In this document: positions 49,401 to 58,910 of the stretch, one piece after another
Layout of the letters: each line of letters starts with the position of its first letter
How positions within the stretch are numbered: position 1 is the stretch's first letter
Assembly: GCA_021229015.1 (NCBI GenBank)
Contig: CM037777.1
Location: 21,884,110 to 21,948,109 of the forward strand
DNA length: 64,000 bases
Direction of reading: 5' to 3'
DNA from: Solen grandis
Lineage: Eukaryota > Mollusca > Bivalvia > Adapedonta > Solenidae
Made by a program: the position numbers and the translations under genes
Notes under the pieces: model-generated
Told to the model about the DNA's origin: nothing
What the model saw: only the letters and a program-made list of their open reading frames with translations
Databases searched by the model: none

Positions 49401-52400
49401 GGTCATAATTTTTACAATCTTGGTAGAGAGTCATAAGATCATGCTACATAACAAAAATCAAAAGGCTAGGACTTGTGGTTTCTGAGAAGAAGATTTTTCA
49501 AGTTTTTCCTATATTAGCCTATGTAAAATCAGGTGACCCCTGGGGCGGGGCCAAATTTGACCCCAGGGCCATGATTTGAACAAACTTGGTAGTGATCTAA
49601 TAGACAATGCTGCACACCAAATATCTAAACCCAGGCCTTGTGGTTTCTGAGAAGAAGATTTTTCAAGTTTTTCTATATTAGCCTATGTTAAATCAAGTGA
49701 CCCCTGGGTTGGGCCAGTTTTGACCCCAGGGTCATAATTTGAACAATCTTGGTAGAGAGTCATAAGATCATGCTACATACCAAATATCTAAACTCCAGGC
49801 CTTGTGGTTTCTGAGAAGAAGATTTTTTCAAGTATTTTCTATATTAGCCTATGTAAAATCAGGTGACCCCTGGGGTGGGGCCAATTTTGACCCCAGGGCC
49901 ATGATTTGAACAATCTTGGTAGAGATCAAAGACAATGCTACATACCAAAAATCAAAAGGCTAGGCCTTGTGGTTTCGGAGAAGAAGATTTTTCAAGTTTT
50001 TCCTATATTAGCCTATGTTAAATCACGTGACCCCTGGGGCGGGGCCAATTTTGACCCCAGGGTCATAATTTGAACAATCTTGGTAGAGAGTCATAAGATC
50101 ATGCTACATACCAAAAATCAAAAGGCTAGGCCTTGTGGTTTCGGAGAAGAAGATTTTTAAAATTTTCATTTTTAAAATCTATTTTTAGCTCCTGTGACCT
50201 AGATTTTTGACCAATCAAAATAATTTTAACAACTTCGGATAAGGGCCCCATAATGAACATTCCTGTGAAGTTTTATCAAAATTGACCAAGCGGTTAAGGA
50301 GGAGATGTCGTTTGAAGCAAAATGTTGACGGACAACGGACGGACGGACGACGGACGGACGACGGACGGACGGACGACGGACGAAGACCGGTCACAATAGC
50401 TCACCTTGAGCCTCTGGCTCAGGTGAGCTAAAAATGATATACCTTGATAGCCTGATACCCTTTAATATATTTATGATCCCATGCCTAGTTACTGAGACAT
50501 AAGCACAATAACACTGTGCATGCAAAACTTAAACCAAAAATCCAAGTTAGAAAAGGGCCATAATTTGCATCAGTCCAAAAGTTATCCTCCTGTTTTCTGA
50601 TGCCCTTGAAGACACACCTTAACTTTCTAGTCAATTCCACAAGCAATTTCTGAGATATAAGGTGGATAGTAGCTTGAATGCAAAAATTTAACCAAAATTT
50701 CTAAGTTAAAAAAGGGGCCATAACTTGTAATATATTCCATAAAAAGTTATCTACCTTGATAGTATGATACTCCTAAACATATTAAAGATATTTCAAATCA
50801 ATCCCATGCCTGGATACTGAGATATAAGCATGAAAGTAACTTGCATGCAAAACTTTAACCAAAATTTCTAAGTTAAAAAGGGCAATAATTTGTAACATAT
50901 TCCATCAAGAGTTATCTACCATGAAAGTATGATACCCCTAAACATATTAAAGGTGTCTCAAATCAATCCCATACCTGGATACTGAGATATTAGCATGAAA
51001 GTACCTTGCATGCAAAACTTTAACCAAAATTTCTAAGTTAAAAAAGGGGCCATAATTTGTGATATATTCCATCAAGAGTTATCTACCTTGGTTGTTGATG
51101 CCCCTAACATATTATAAACTTTCAAGTCAATACCATAATGGTTATTGAGATAAATGATAGTACTTGCACGCAAAACTTTAACCAAATTTTCTATTGCATG
51201 CAAAACTTTAACCAAAATTTCTAAGTTAAAAAGGGGCCATAATTTGTGATATATTCCATCAAGAGTTATCTACCTTGGTTGTCTGATGCCCCTGAACATA
51301 TTTATAAACTTTCAAGTCAATACCATAAATGGTTATTGAGATATAAGGTTGATAGTAACTTGCACGCAAAACTTTAACCAAAAGCTGCAACGCCAACGCC
51401 GACGCCGGGGTGACTACAATAGCTCTCATATTCTACGAATAGTCGAGCTAAAAATTACCATGATTTTGGTTGTTTTCTAAGTATGAAAGTGGTATAACTT
51501 AAGAAGTAGTACAGCAAGAGTTATGGGCCTTGTTAGTAAGGTAGAGGTAATGATGGTGAATATGTACTTGAAGTTTCAGTTGAATACCGTAGATAGTATT
51601 GAAGATATACAACTTTGTAAAAACTTTAACCTTGATTTTGGCTGTTTTGTAAGTATGAAAGGGGCATAACTCCAAAAATAGGGTAGCCAGGGTTGTGGGC
51701 CTTAGAAGTAAGGTAGAAGTGATGATGGTGAATAAGTATTTTAAGTTTGGGTGGAATACCTTTGAAAGTATTTAAGTTATTGATGTTTGAAAAAAACTTT
51801 AACCTTGTGTTGCAATGCCGACGCCGATGCCGACGCCGACACCCGAGTGACAGTATAAGCTCTCATTTTCTTCGAAAAGTCGAGCTAATAAGTCCTGGCA
51901 ACATAATGTATAACAACTTAGACTATTGCAGTGTAATAAAAGTCCACTACCAGAATGGGCTTTGTCACACTAAATAGAACCAAAATTAAACAAGAGGCCC
52001 ATGATGGCCCTAAATCGCTCACCTGAGATAAACAGGTTGACCCAAGGAACATCTGTTCCAATTTATTTTAAAATCTGGCCAGTAGTTTTGAAGAAGATGA
52101 TTTTTAAAGTTTTCATATTTTTTTTCTTTTTGTAGCCATGGCAACCAGAGTTCTATATGGATCAAGTTTATTTTAGGAACTTTTGTGAAGGTTGACCCAA
52201 GGATCATTCCTGTCAAGTTTAATCAAATTCTGTCCAGTGGTTTCAGAGGAAATGTTGATTAAAGTTTTCCCTATATACATATAAGGCAAATAAGCCCCGC
52301 CCCTGGCGGCCATGTTTTTTACGGATTGGAATTTTTTTTAGCAACTTTGGTAGAGGTTGACCCAAGGAACATCTGTACCAATTTATTTTAAAATCTGGCC

Positions 52401-55400
52401 AGTAGTTTTGAAGAAGATGATTTTTAAAGTTTTCATATTTTTTTTCTTTTTGTTGCCATGGCAACCAGAGTTCTACATGGATCAACTTTATTTTAGCAAC
52501 TTTTGTGAAGGTTGACCCAAGGATCATCCCTGCCAAGTTTAATCAAATTCTGTCCAGTGGTTTCAGAGGAGATGTTGTTTAAAGGTTTCTCTATATACAT
52601 ATAAGGCAAATAAGCTCCGCCCCTGGCCGCCATGTTTTTTTACGGATCAGAATAATTTTAGCAACTTTGGTAGAGGTTGACCCAAGGAACATCTGTACCA
52701 ATTTATTTTAAAATCTGGCCAGTAGTTTTGAAAAAGATGATTTTTAAAGTTTTCATTTCTTTTTTCTTTTTGTTGCCATGGCAACCAGAGTTCTTCATGG
52801 ATCAACTTTATTTTAGCAACTTTTATGAAGGTTGACCCAAGGATCATCCCTGCCAAGTTTAATCAAATTCTGTCCAGTGGTTTCAGAGGAGATGTTGTTT
52901 AAAGGTTTCTCTATATACATATAAGGCAAATAAGCCCCGCCCTTGGCGGCCATGTTTTTTTACGGATCGGAATAATTTTAGCAACTTTGGTAGAGGTTGA
53001 CCCAAGGAACATCTGTACCAAATTATTTTGAAATCTGGCCAGTAGTTTTGAAGGAGATGATTTTTAAAGTTTTCATTTTTTTTTTCTTTTTGTTGCCATG
53101 GCAACCAGAGTTCTACATGGATCAACTTTATTTTAGCAACTTTTATGAAGGTTGACCCAAGGATCATCCCTGCCAAGTTTAATCAAATTCTGTCCAGTGG
53201 TTTCAGAGGAGATGTTGTTTAAAGGTTTCTCTATATACATATAAGGCAAATAAGCCCCGCCCCTGGCGGCCATGTTTTTTTATGGATCGGAATAATTTTA
53301 GCAACTTTGGTAGAGGTTGACCGAAGGAACATCTGTACCAAATTATTTTGAAATCTGGCCAGTAGTTTTGAAGGAGATGATTTTTAAAGTTTTCAAATTA
53401 TTTTTCTTTTTGTTGCCATGGCAACCAGAGTTCTTCATGGATCAACTTTATTTTAGCAACTTTTGTAGAGCCTCACCCAAGGAACATTCCTGCCAAGTTT
53501 CATTAAATTCTGTCCAGCGGTTTCAGAGGAGATGTCGTTTAAAGCAAATTGTTGACGACGGACGACGCACGACGGACGACGCACGACGACCGACGCCGGA
53601 CGAAGGGCGATCACAAAAGCTCACCTTGAGCACTTTGTGCTCAGGTGAGCTAAAAATATTGACATATCTTAGCTGAAATCAAGTTTGTTGTTAATGATAC
53701 ATGATGGTTTGTTTTATACAACAGATTTTCATGTGGACAGAGATCAGGTTGCCAAGGAAATTTAATTTTTATGTTGCTCAGACACTGGCAACATATTTTA
53801 ATCAACTCTTGGATTTGGTTGGAAAAAAGGAATAATAATATTAAGAATAACATAACAAACCCTATACATTTTCCGTAGGTTTTCAGAAAGCCGTAACGAT
53901 GTGCATAATCTCCATATTGACATCTATCCATATTTCAAGTTCATGAAAATATCCGAGTACTTTCAGAATTATCACATGATCCAATTTTTGCAATATTTCA
54001 AGTCTATCTATTTGTTACCATAGCAACAACATTTCTCAAATAGGGACAAAATAAAATGATGTGCATAATCTCGATATTGCCATCTATCCATTTTTGAAGT
54101 TTCATGAAAATATTGCAATGTTGCCGATACTGACACCGACAACGGACAAAGTAATCCCTTTGTGTTTGCCATGCTATGCAGGTGACACAAAAAATGGTAC
54201 ATAAGCCCTAGTGTCATTTTCAACCTGATAGGAGATTTGATATCCTGCATGCATTGAGGACTGTCCCATCTCCTTCTAAATGGGTTTCTATATGCACTTA
54301 GAATAGTTGCACAGTCTGCCCTCCACATGCAGATGGACAAATGATGGAAAAGTAATCCCAATGTGTTACCTCTGCTTACAGCAGGTGACACAACAAATGA
54401 CCAGACCTTAAGTATCCTATTATCTAACAGCCATCCCAGGATACCATGTGATCAATGGATAACCTGGTTTACACAAAATGACACATGGGTTTGTCTACGA
54501 TACTTGTTGTGATCAATTTACCAAATCATGAATTTAAAATAATCCAATATGATAACTATAGGGAAAGTTGGAGCTTAAATTTTCATTTCAAAATGGAAAA
54601 GGTCATTTTTCATGATATCTACATGTTTATATATAGAGCAAAACTGATATTCCGAGAATTTTTTCCAAGCATTGTGCCTATTCTGAGGAGAATTTCTGGC
54701 AGCCTATTCTGAGGAGAATTGTTCCCAGCATTGTGCCTACACAAAGTTTTATCCTAGATGCTATGAGGAGAAACAGAGGGAAAATATTCTCAATAAATGG
54801 AGCCTTGCAACTATCTGAATATTTCCCTATCAGTCCCTGGAATATGGCAATGTTGCTGTATAAAGATTGCTGGCAATTTCTCTAAACTCACCTTTCCTCT
54901 GAGGTCGGTTGATGCGGATATCAACCGGAGGTTTTCTCTGCTGCTCCACAGACTTCCCATGGGGACCTGACTCATTGCTGCTACTGCTTGTGTTCAGCTC
55001 TGTACCATGGGCAGTGTCCTGGTTACCACTGGCACCAGTTACCGAGGAAACACTGGTTCCTATACCCTCATCTGGAGAATAAAAACAACAAGCAATGTCT
55101 AAGGTGTCAAGATCTAGAAATAGGTCTCCCTCAATCATGCAAAAGAACTTTAAAATGCAAATTATATTTCAAACTAAAAAAAAAACAAAAAAAAAAAGAT
55201 TTTTACAAAAATTTAAAAAATTTTTTTTTTAAAAATTAAAACCCATTTTGAGAACTTCATTTATGTTTGACAAACCTTTGCCAACAAGTGGTAATTTTAA
55301 TCTAAAATATTTTTTTCATAAAATGCCTGGATAATTAAAAGCTTAATGAATGTCACCATTTATGGGAAAACTGAGCCACTTTAAGGCAAATCGAGGATGT

Positions 55401-56098
55401 GGTTTGTTTTCTTCATTCATACACGTTATTGTTTGTTTGTTAGGGTATAACATCCCACAGACAAATTTCGGTAATTTGGGGACTTCAGTCTTCAGGAGAC
55501 AGATTTAGTGCTGCAATACTGTGATCACCTCATAGACAAATGGCATGATACCACATCCAGTCATATTATCCTGGCAGCCGGAGATCAAACCTACAACCTC
55601 CTGATTCCAGGATTCCAAATGGGACTATAATCATGTACATAAGAAATGTATAAATCATGAAAAACATCTAGTTGGTGTAAACTGTAGACATAATTGTAAA
55701 CAAGAGTCTGATTTCACCTGAATACCATTGCTAAAAAAAAATCAAAAAGGTCCCTATTGAATTTGACTTGGTGTCCATCTAACTTTGATCTTACCCATAT
55801 ATCCTCTGCAGCTAGTACACTCAGATATCTTTGACTTTAACAGTTTTTCAGATTTCTTCAAAACTATAATGCAAAAGAATTTGAGAATCATCATTTTTTT
55901 TAGGAAAATTCAGTTTGAGATGATTTGTGAAGAAATACAAGCTTAGAATCATAAATATAAAACCTTTCTGAGAGCCGGCACTTGAGATCCTGTCCTTTCC
56001 TGCACTCCCTGCTTTCACACGTGGTCGACGCCTCACCCTCTCGTAAGAAGGTTCTCGGGGAGGGTGGGGTTGTACCATATGGACCTCAAGGGAATTTT
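40387..56098 (-). CDS. CFAP20DC: CFAP20DC-like (C3orf67-like) protein, C-terminal 585 residues, nine exons
   Basis: Seen: nine exons (55964-56098, 54892-55071, 47911-48085, 45378-45489, 43861-44445, 42917-43180, 42491-42570, 41694-41812, 40387-40496) have GT/AG borders, and every junction keeps one open frame (phases 1,1,2,0,0,0,2,1). The product is hydrophilic: a basic start ([11 protein letters not shown]), Ser-rich and acidic stretches ([12 protein letters not shown]), an SRPNSG repeat, [13 protein letters not shown], then NPSKEW and the C-terminus [22 protein letters not shown]. Known, from memory: CFAP20DC ends in a very similar LYD..LNCY.DP.T.KYYEL signature after a disordered tail and has an N-terminal CFAP20 (DUF667) domain associated with ciliary doublets. 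Inferred: this is the 3' two-thirds of that gene. The N-terminal domain is not visible between 56098 and 64000, so it lies in the gap or beyond the window. The gene structure is near certain; the name is less so. Confidence 0.62.
40518..40719 (-). mobile_element. SINE S2 copy truncated by the adjacent family B element
   Basis: The tail (inverse) GGGTTTAATGTCCACCAACA is at the left. Sequence ends at GATTGAACCCATAAT directly before CAAGAGGGCC of the family B element. The tRNA head is missing. Confidence 0.65.
40720..41674 (+). mobile_element. Family B element inside the last intron of the CFAP20DC-like gene
   Basis: It begins CAAGAGGGCCAAGATGGCCC and TCGCTCACCTGAG and ends CCTGAGCAC-AC-GTGCTCAGG, then TGAGCTAAAAA. 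A (GGAC)n run lies at about 41575-41625. Monomers of about 160 bp carry AAAAGGGGCATAACTCCTGA and AGATGCTAGAGTGTAAAC. It abuts a SINE on the left and ends 19 bp from a splice donor on the right. Confidence 0.82.
41694..41812 (-). CDS. CFAP20DC: CFAP20DC-like gene, penultimate exon
   Basis: The 119-nt exon encodes [20 protein letters not shown] and [19 protein letters not shown]. The acceptor is GTGGGTTCCAG and the donor ATACAG|GTAAGG. Phase 2 in, phase 1 out. The donor is only 19 bp from the 3' end of a family B element (40720-41674), so the transposon sits right against the splice site. Confidence 0.78.
42491..42570 (-). CDS. CFAP20DC: CFAP20DC-like gene, 80-nt exon
   Basis: The exon encodes [20 protein letters not shown] and LTSSNP. 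The acceptor is TTAATTGCAG and the donor CCAAG|GTGGGT. Phase 0 in, phase 2 out, fitting the single C that opens the next exon (AG+C gives Ser). It was found only by phase tracking. The WKAP-PVYKGQ join agrees with my memory of the vertebrate protein around this point, which supports the family assignment. Confidence 0.72.
42917..43180 (-). CDS. CFAP20DC: CFAP20DC-like gene, exon ending [13 protein letters not shown]
   Basis: The 264-nt exon is 88 codons, phase 0 on both sides. It reads [20 protein letters not shown], then an acidic/Pro-rich segment and [18 protein letters not shown]. The first part (residues of about 1-27) may be helical. The acceptor is CTGTATACAG. The donor used here is CTCCG|GTAATG; an alternative GT 5 nt further would give phase 2 and would also stay open into the exon at 41812, skipping the 80-nt exon. 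Confidence 0.78.
43861..44445 (-). CDS. CFAP20DC: CFAP20DC-like gene, largest exon, with SRPNSG repeat
   Basis: The 585-nt exon is exactly 195 codons and phase 0 on both sides. It begins [20 protein letters not shown], then an acidic [10 protein letters not shown] patch. A 5-6-residue tandem repeat (SRPNSG with variants [18 protein letters not shown]) lies at codons of about 49-85, position 44191-44301. It closes with [20 protein letters not shown] and SITQE. The acceptor is TTTCTATAG and the donor GGAA|GTATGT. Composition indicates disorder; basic and phosphorylatable serines are frequent. Confidence 0.8.
45378..45489 (-). CDS. CFAP20DC: CFAP20DC-like gene, short exon
   Basis: The 112-nt exon encodes [20 protein letters not shown] and [18 protein letters not shown]. 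The acceptor is TATGTTTTCAG and the donor ACCAAG|GTGAGAG. Phase 2 in (AG+T gives Ser), phase 0 out. It is too short to stand out as an ORF; it was found by following the splice phases. Confidence 0.8.
45887..47014. mobile_element. Inverted-repeat-bounded insertion splitting a SINE
   Basis: The left end GACCATAGATAGTGCAC and right end (reverse complement) GACCATAGATAGTGTGCA match over about 14 bp. The outside sequences are the two parts of one S1 SINE (GCAACGTCCACATG on the left, CATGTGGAGGTGAATC on the right). It is about 1.1 kb and non-coding, with an S2 SINE inside. Class unknown. Confidence 0.5.
46540..46855 (-). mobile_element. SINE S2 copy inside an inverted-repeat element
   Basis: It contains GATCAAACCCATGACCTCCT (box B, inverse) and TTAGGTTTAATGACCAACCA (tail, inverse). 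It lies inside the 45887-47014 inverted-repeat interval. Confidence 0.72.
47911..48085 (-). CDS. CFAP20DC: CFAP20DC-like gene, acidic exon
   Basis: The 175-nt exon encodes [20 protein letters not shown], then [20 protein letters not shown] and a run of 11 acidic residues in the next 13, ending GYVDSD. The acceptor is TTTACTATAG and the donor GATAG|GTAGGG. Phase 1 in, phase 2 out. The exon starts only 59 bp from the left end of the nested repeat block at 48144. Confidence 0.8.
48585..51451 (+). mobile_element. Family A element (middle shell of the nest)
   Basis: It begins CAAGAGCTGTC-AGAG-GACAGC and GCTCGACTATTC, and ends GAATAGTCGAGCTAAAAA. The left piece (48585-48683) and the right piece (50432-51451) are contiguous in the intact relative at 35134-36288, which proves interruption by the element 48684-50431. 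Right-hand monomers carry AAAAAGGGGCCATAATTTG and ATGCAAAACTTTAACC. A GCCGACGCCGGGG block precedes the 3' hairpin. Confidence 0.8.
48684..50431 (+). mobile_element. Family B element (core of the nest), about nine 166-bp monomers
   Basis: It begins CAAGAGGGCCATGATGGCCC (hairpin) and TCGCTCACCTGA. It ends with the hairpin GCTCACCTTGAG...CTCAGGTGAGCTAAAAA, after a (GGAC)n block at about 50327-50385. Monomers start at about 48733, 48901, 49021 (shortened by about 48 bp), 49188, 49356, 49522, 49686, 49852 and 50016, with the motif GACCCCTGGGGCGGGGCC. Monomers are GC-richer than the surroundings. Confidence 0.82.
51991..53653 (+). mobile_element. Family B element with 320-bp dimeric higher-order repeat
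   Basis: It begins CAAGAGGCCCATGATGGCCC and TCGCTCACCTGAG. It ends with the near-perfect hairpin GCTCACCTTGAGCAC-TTT-GTGCTCAGGTGAGC followed by TAAAA, after a GACGGACGACGCACGACG block (about 53554-53600). Five repeats have the landmark GCAACCAGAG at 52141, 52461, 52781, 53101 and 53421, exactly 320 bp apart. Each is two related halves of about 160 bp (GGTTGACCCAAGGAACATCT and GGTTGACCCAAGGATCATCC). Recurrent minus-strand ORFs here are by-products. Confidence 0.85.
53880..54200 (-). repeat. Two-unit tandem repeat, 160-bp period
   Basis: GTGCATAATCTCCATATTGA at 53901 recurs as GTGCATAATCTCGATATTGC at 54061. Both units include CATCTATCCAT and a TTCATGAAAATAT motif. Related to the repeat at 17340-17460. 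Confidence 0.6.
54892..55071 (-). CDS. CFAP20DC: CFAP20DC-like gene, exon with Ser-rich segment
   Basis: The exon is 180 nt and encodes [16 protein letters not shown]..., a Ser/Thr-rich stretch with NTSSSSNES, ending [12 protein letters not shown]. The acceptor is TTCTCCAG and the donor GAAAG|GTGAGT, a perfect consensus. It is phase 1 on both sides, so the exon could be skipped without a frameshift. The 6.8-kb intron that follows carries most of the tandem-repeat elements. Confidence 0.8.
55425..55625 (-). mobile_element. SINE S2 copy
   Basis: It contains TAACATCCCACAGACAAATT (tail, inverse), CATGATACCACATCCAGTCA and GATCAAACCTACAACCTCC (box B, inverse). It lies in the intron upstream of the exon at 54892-55071. 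Confidence 0.68.
55964..56098 (-). CDS. CFAP20DC: CFAP20DC-like gene, first visible exon
   Basis: The frame begins with two bases completing a codon, then [20 protein letters not shown] and a basic [11 protein letters not shown] run. The acceptor is TTAAAACAG (AT-rich and weak). The donor is AAAG|GTTTTATA, also weak, but its phase 1 exactly fits the next exon (G+AT gives Asp). Because the frame is entered in phase 1, at least one coding exon must lie upstream; the 100-N gap is only 146 bp away. Confidence 0.65.
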
Positions 56099-56244
56099 CT
56101 GTTTTAATAATTTTATTACGGTAATGTTTATTTCTAACTGATCAAAATTAAAGCTGCTGATGAGGAGGATTCATATTAAAAAAAAAAAACAAGACACGAT
56201 TCACTTGTTATCGGCACTAGTGGTGTGAAACCAGCGTTGTTCAA

Positions 56245-56344
56245 NNNNNNNNNNNNNNNNNNNNNNNNNNNNNNNNNNNNNNNNNNNNNNNNNNNNNNNN
56301 NNNNNNNNNNNNNNNNNNNNNNNNNNNNNNNNNNNNNNNNNNNN
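56245..56344. other. Assembly gap (100 N)
   Basis: A run of exactly 100 N. It lies 146 bp upstream of the first visible exon of the CFAP20DC-like gene and could hide an exon. Confidence 0.98.
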
Positions 56345-56404
56345 TTCTGAAAGCTACATTATCAAAAGAATTGTCGTTATACCTGAATGATTTGACTTGA
56401 CTAG

Positions 56405-56610
56405 ACTTGACTATTTGAGTTTACCGTCGCTTCGACAGTATTCCAGTCATAAAGCGACGTCCAGCTAATTCCAGGTGAAGGGAGACCCCGAATGCACGGA
56501 GGCATCCAGGTAGAACCAACGACCTACCGCAAGCCAGCTGGAAGGCTTCCTCACATGAAAATCCAAACGACCCTGCCGGGATTCGAACCCACGCGGTGAG
56601 GGGCTGATTG
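56405..56610 (-). mobile_element. SINE family S1, copy beside the LINE
   Basis: The body CGCAAGCCAGCTGGAAGGCT and box B-like GGATTCGAACCCACGCGG are clear. It runs into the truncated LINE at about 56612 without a visible boundary repeat and begins about 60 bp after the 100-N gap. Confidence 0.7.
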
Positions 56611-56611
56611 A

Positions 56612-58418
56612 GTGTTAAAGTCAACCTGAATGACAGCATGTAATCCATTCCTTCAAGCAGTACATTACTTTAAGGATTTACAGCCATATCTAGTTAAATC
56701 TTGTGTTAGAAATTGTAATAATTACTCTGATTACTTTGAATACTCCATAGGCTTGAGACAAGGCGAGATTATGTCACCGATACTTTTTTCTCTTTTTGTT
56801 GAAGATCTTGAACTTTATTTACAGGAAAATGCAGATTCTGGTATTCAAATTCATGATTTAGTGTTAATTTTGTTATTATTTGCAGATGATTTGGTTGTAT
56901 TTGGAAAAACAGCACAGGAGTTGCAGTCTATTCTCGATCGTTTATACAATTATTGTAATCAATGGGGGTTAGAAGTTAATACAGAAAAGACAAAAATAAT
57001 GATTTTTAGAAAAAGAGGTAAGTTAGGAAGACAGGAAGCATGGACATATAATGGTAAACAAATTGAGATCGTAGATGATTTTAATTATTTGGGAACAGTT
57101 ATAAGTTATAATGGGAACGTTACATTGCATCAAAAACATTTAGTGGGGAAAGCTTTAAAAGCTTTAAAATTTCTTAAATTAAATTGTAAAAAATACAAAT
57201 TAAACCTAAGTTAGCTTGTCAGCTTTTTGATTCATTTGTTGGGTCTATCTTAAATTATTCATCAGAAATATGTGGTTTTGAAAAACATAAAGATATTGAA
57301 AGGTTACATTTAAAATTTATTAAATATATTTTAAAAGTTAGAAATAGTGTAGCAAATCAAGATATTTAAGAATTATCAAATATTGGTTTAAGATTTTAAA
57401 TACAGACAATATAATTATTAAACAAGTTTATGAGCAATCACTTAGTGATTGTAATATAGGTTTAGATAAATGGGCTAAAAAGGTAAAAATATTGTTGTGT
57501 AATTATGGTTATGTTGATGTTTGGAAGCATCCGGAATTATATGATTTAAAATGTTTTTTACCTATTTTCAAGCAAAGAGTTATTGATAATTTTATACAAA
57601 GTTGGCATTCAGAAAAAGAATCGAGTGGTGTACTTGGTCTTTATAATAATTGTAAAAGTATCTTTGAATATGAAGATTATTTAAATATTTTACCACAAAG
57701 TCTTAGATTTAGTATTACAAAATTAAGAATTTCAGGTCATAGTTTAAGAATACAAACGGGTAGGTATGGGCAAAATAGAATTCCTAGAAATGAAAGATAC
57801 TGTCAATGCTGCAATACTTTAGATATAGAAGACGAATACCATTTTATTTTAAAATGTTCGTGTTATGAAAACTTAAGAAAAGGTTTCATAAATAAATATT
57901 TCTATAATAAACCTAGTATGTATAAATTTATGTTATTATTAAAATCAAAGAATAAGACAACACTTACTAAATTAGCTTTATATGTGCAGAAAGCAACGGA
58001 ACTTAGAAATAGTTTACTAAATAATGTGGCTAACTGAATATATAGGCATTATTATATTTATTTAATATAAAGTTTGTGGTGTATTTTAGTACAGCCATAT
58101 ATAGCATATTAAATTAGCTTAACCTTTCTTATGTCATTGTATAGTGTTTGTATTGGTCTAAATTAATTACATTCCAATGCTGTTTTATAATGGATATTCT
58201 ACCAATATACGACAATTGTGTATATGTGTTTATCTTTTTGAATTACGTTTTGCTTAACCCATTAAACTTCCCCTTACGTTTCGTTTCGGTAAGGGAGGTA
58301 ATCCAGGGTGCATTTATCGGATATACCTTTGAAATTTACTATATTATTACTACTATAATTATATTTTTATGTAATATATTTCATATTTAGAAAATTACTA
58401 TAGTATTACTACTACTAC

Positions 58419-58457
<39 letters not shown>

Positions 58458-58910
58458 AATAATTTGTTGATATGCATTTTATTTAATTCTGTCGTATAAT
58501 TTCCTTGTTTCTTGACAAGGGAACCGCCATGGTACAAACAATTTTGCTAATATGCATTTAAGAGAACAATTTTGTTCAGTTCATTATTACTACACATATC
58601 TTAAATAACAAGTTAATCTTTGTTATTACGATCGAATGTACTTGTAGATTATCACAAATCTGTAATTAAAAGCCATAAAAATATTTTTTGAAAAAAAGAA
58701 AAAAGGAAAAAACAACAACAATAAAATATATGCATATTTTGTGTGTGTGCGTGTGTGTGTGGGTGTGTGTGCTTACCTATTATGTGGTTCATCCTCTATC
58801 ACAAGAAATTGTCTTTATTGTATGTGACCAAATGGATTATGTGGTTACTTTATTTATATTGACTATGTACATTGTACACGTCGAAAAATAAAGCTTTGTC
58901 TTGTCTATTC
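56612..58910 (+). pseudogene. 5'-truncated, frame-broken LINE: reverse transcriptase and C-terminal zinc knuckle
   Basis: Seen: ORF 56630-57214 reads GLRQGEIMSPILFSLFVEDL, then FADDLVVFG (active site FADD at 56879-56890) and LEVNTEKTKIMIF..NYLGTVI, standard RT motifs. A second open stretch at 57492-58037 carries YCQCCNTLDIEDEYHFILKC, a CCHC knuckle found at the C-terminus of RTE/CR1/Jockey-like elements. Frames break between 57214 and 57492. The N-terminal RT fingers and endonuclease are missing: the relic starts right after a SINE at about 56610. The 3' end is probably near 58910, where AATAAAGCTTTGTCTTGTCT resembles a LINE tail. An (AT)n run (58420-58454) and a (GT)n run (58738-58772) lie inside. 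It is very AT-rich, unlike the right-hand LINE. Confidence 0.82.

Larger units (their letters stand above)
48144..51888 (+). mobile_element. Family A element (outer shell of a three-level nest)
   Basis: It begins CAAGAGCTGTC-CATAA-GACAGC and GCTCGACTTTTC, and ends GAAAAGTCGAGCTAA at 51888 after a GCCGAC-type repeat (about 51822-51840). Monomer landmarks such as GCTGTTTTCTAAGTATGAAA and GGGGCATAA lie on both sides of the insertion: left remnant 48144-48584, right remnant 51452-51888. Its interior is split by the element 48585-51451. It lies in an intron of the CFAP20DC-like gene, 59 bp from an exon. Confidence 0.78.

Noticed and set aside
52019..53176. Repeated minus-strand ORFs (each starting MAGMILGST or MTGMILGST) as a protein family
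   Set aside because: They recur every 320 bp because the DNA array does; they are all antisense to the element and bounded by repeat-unit stops. No splice or start context.
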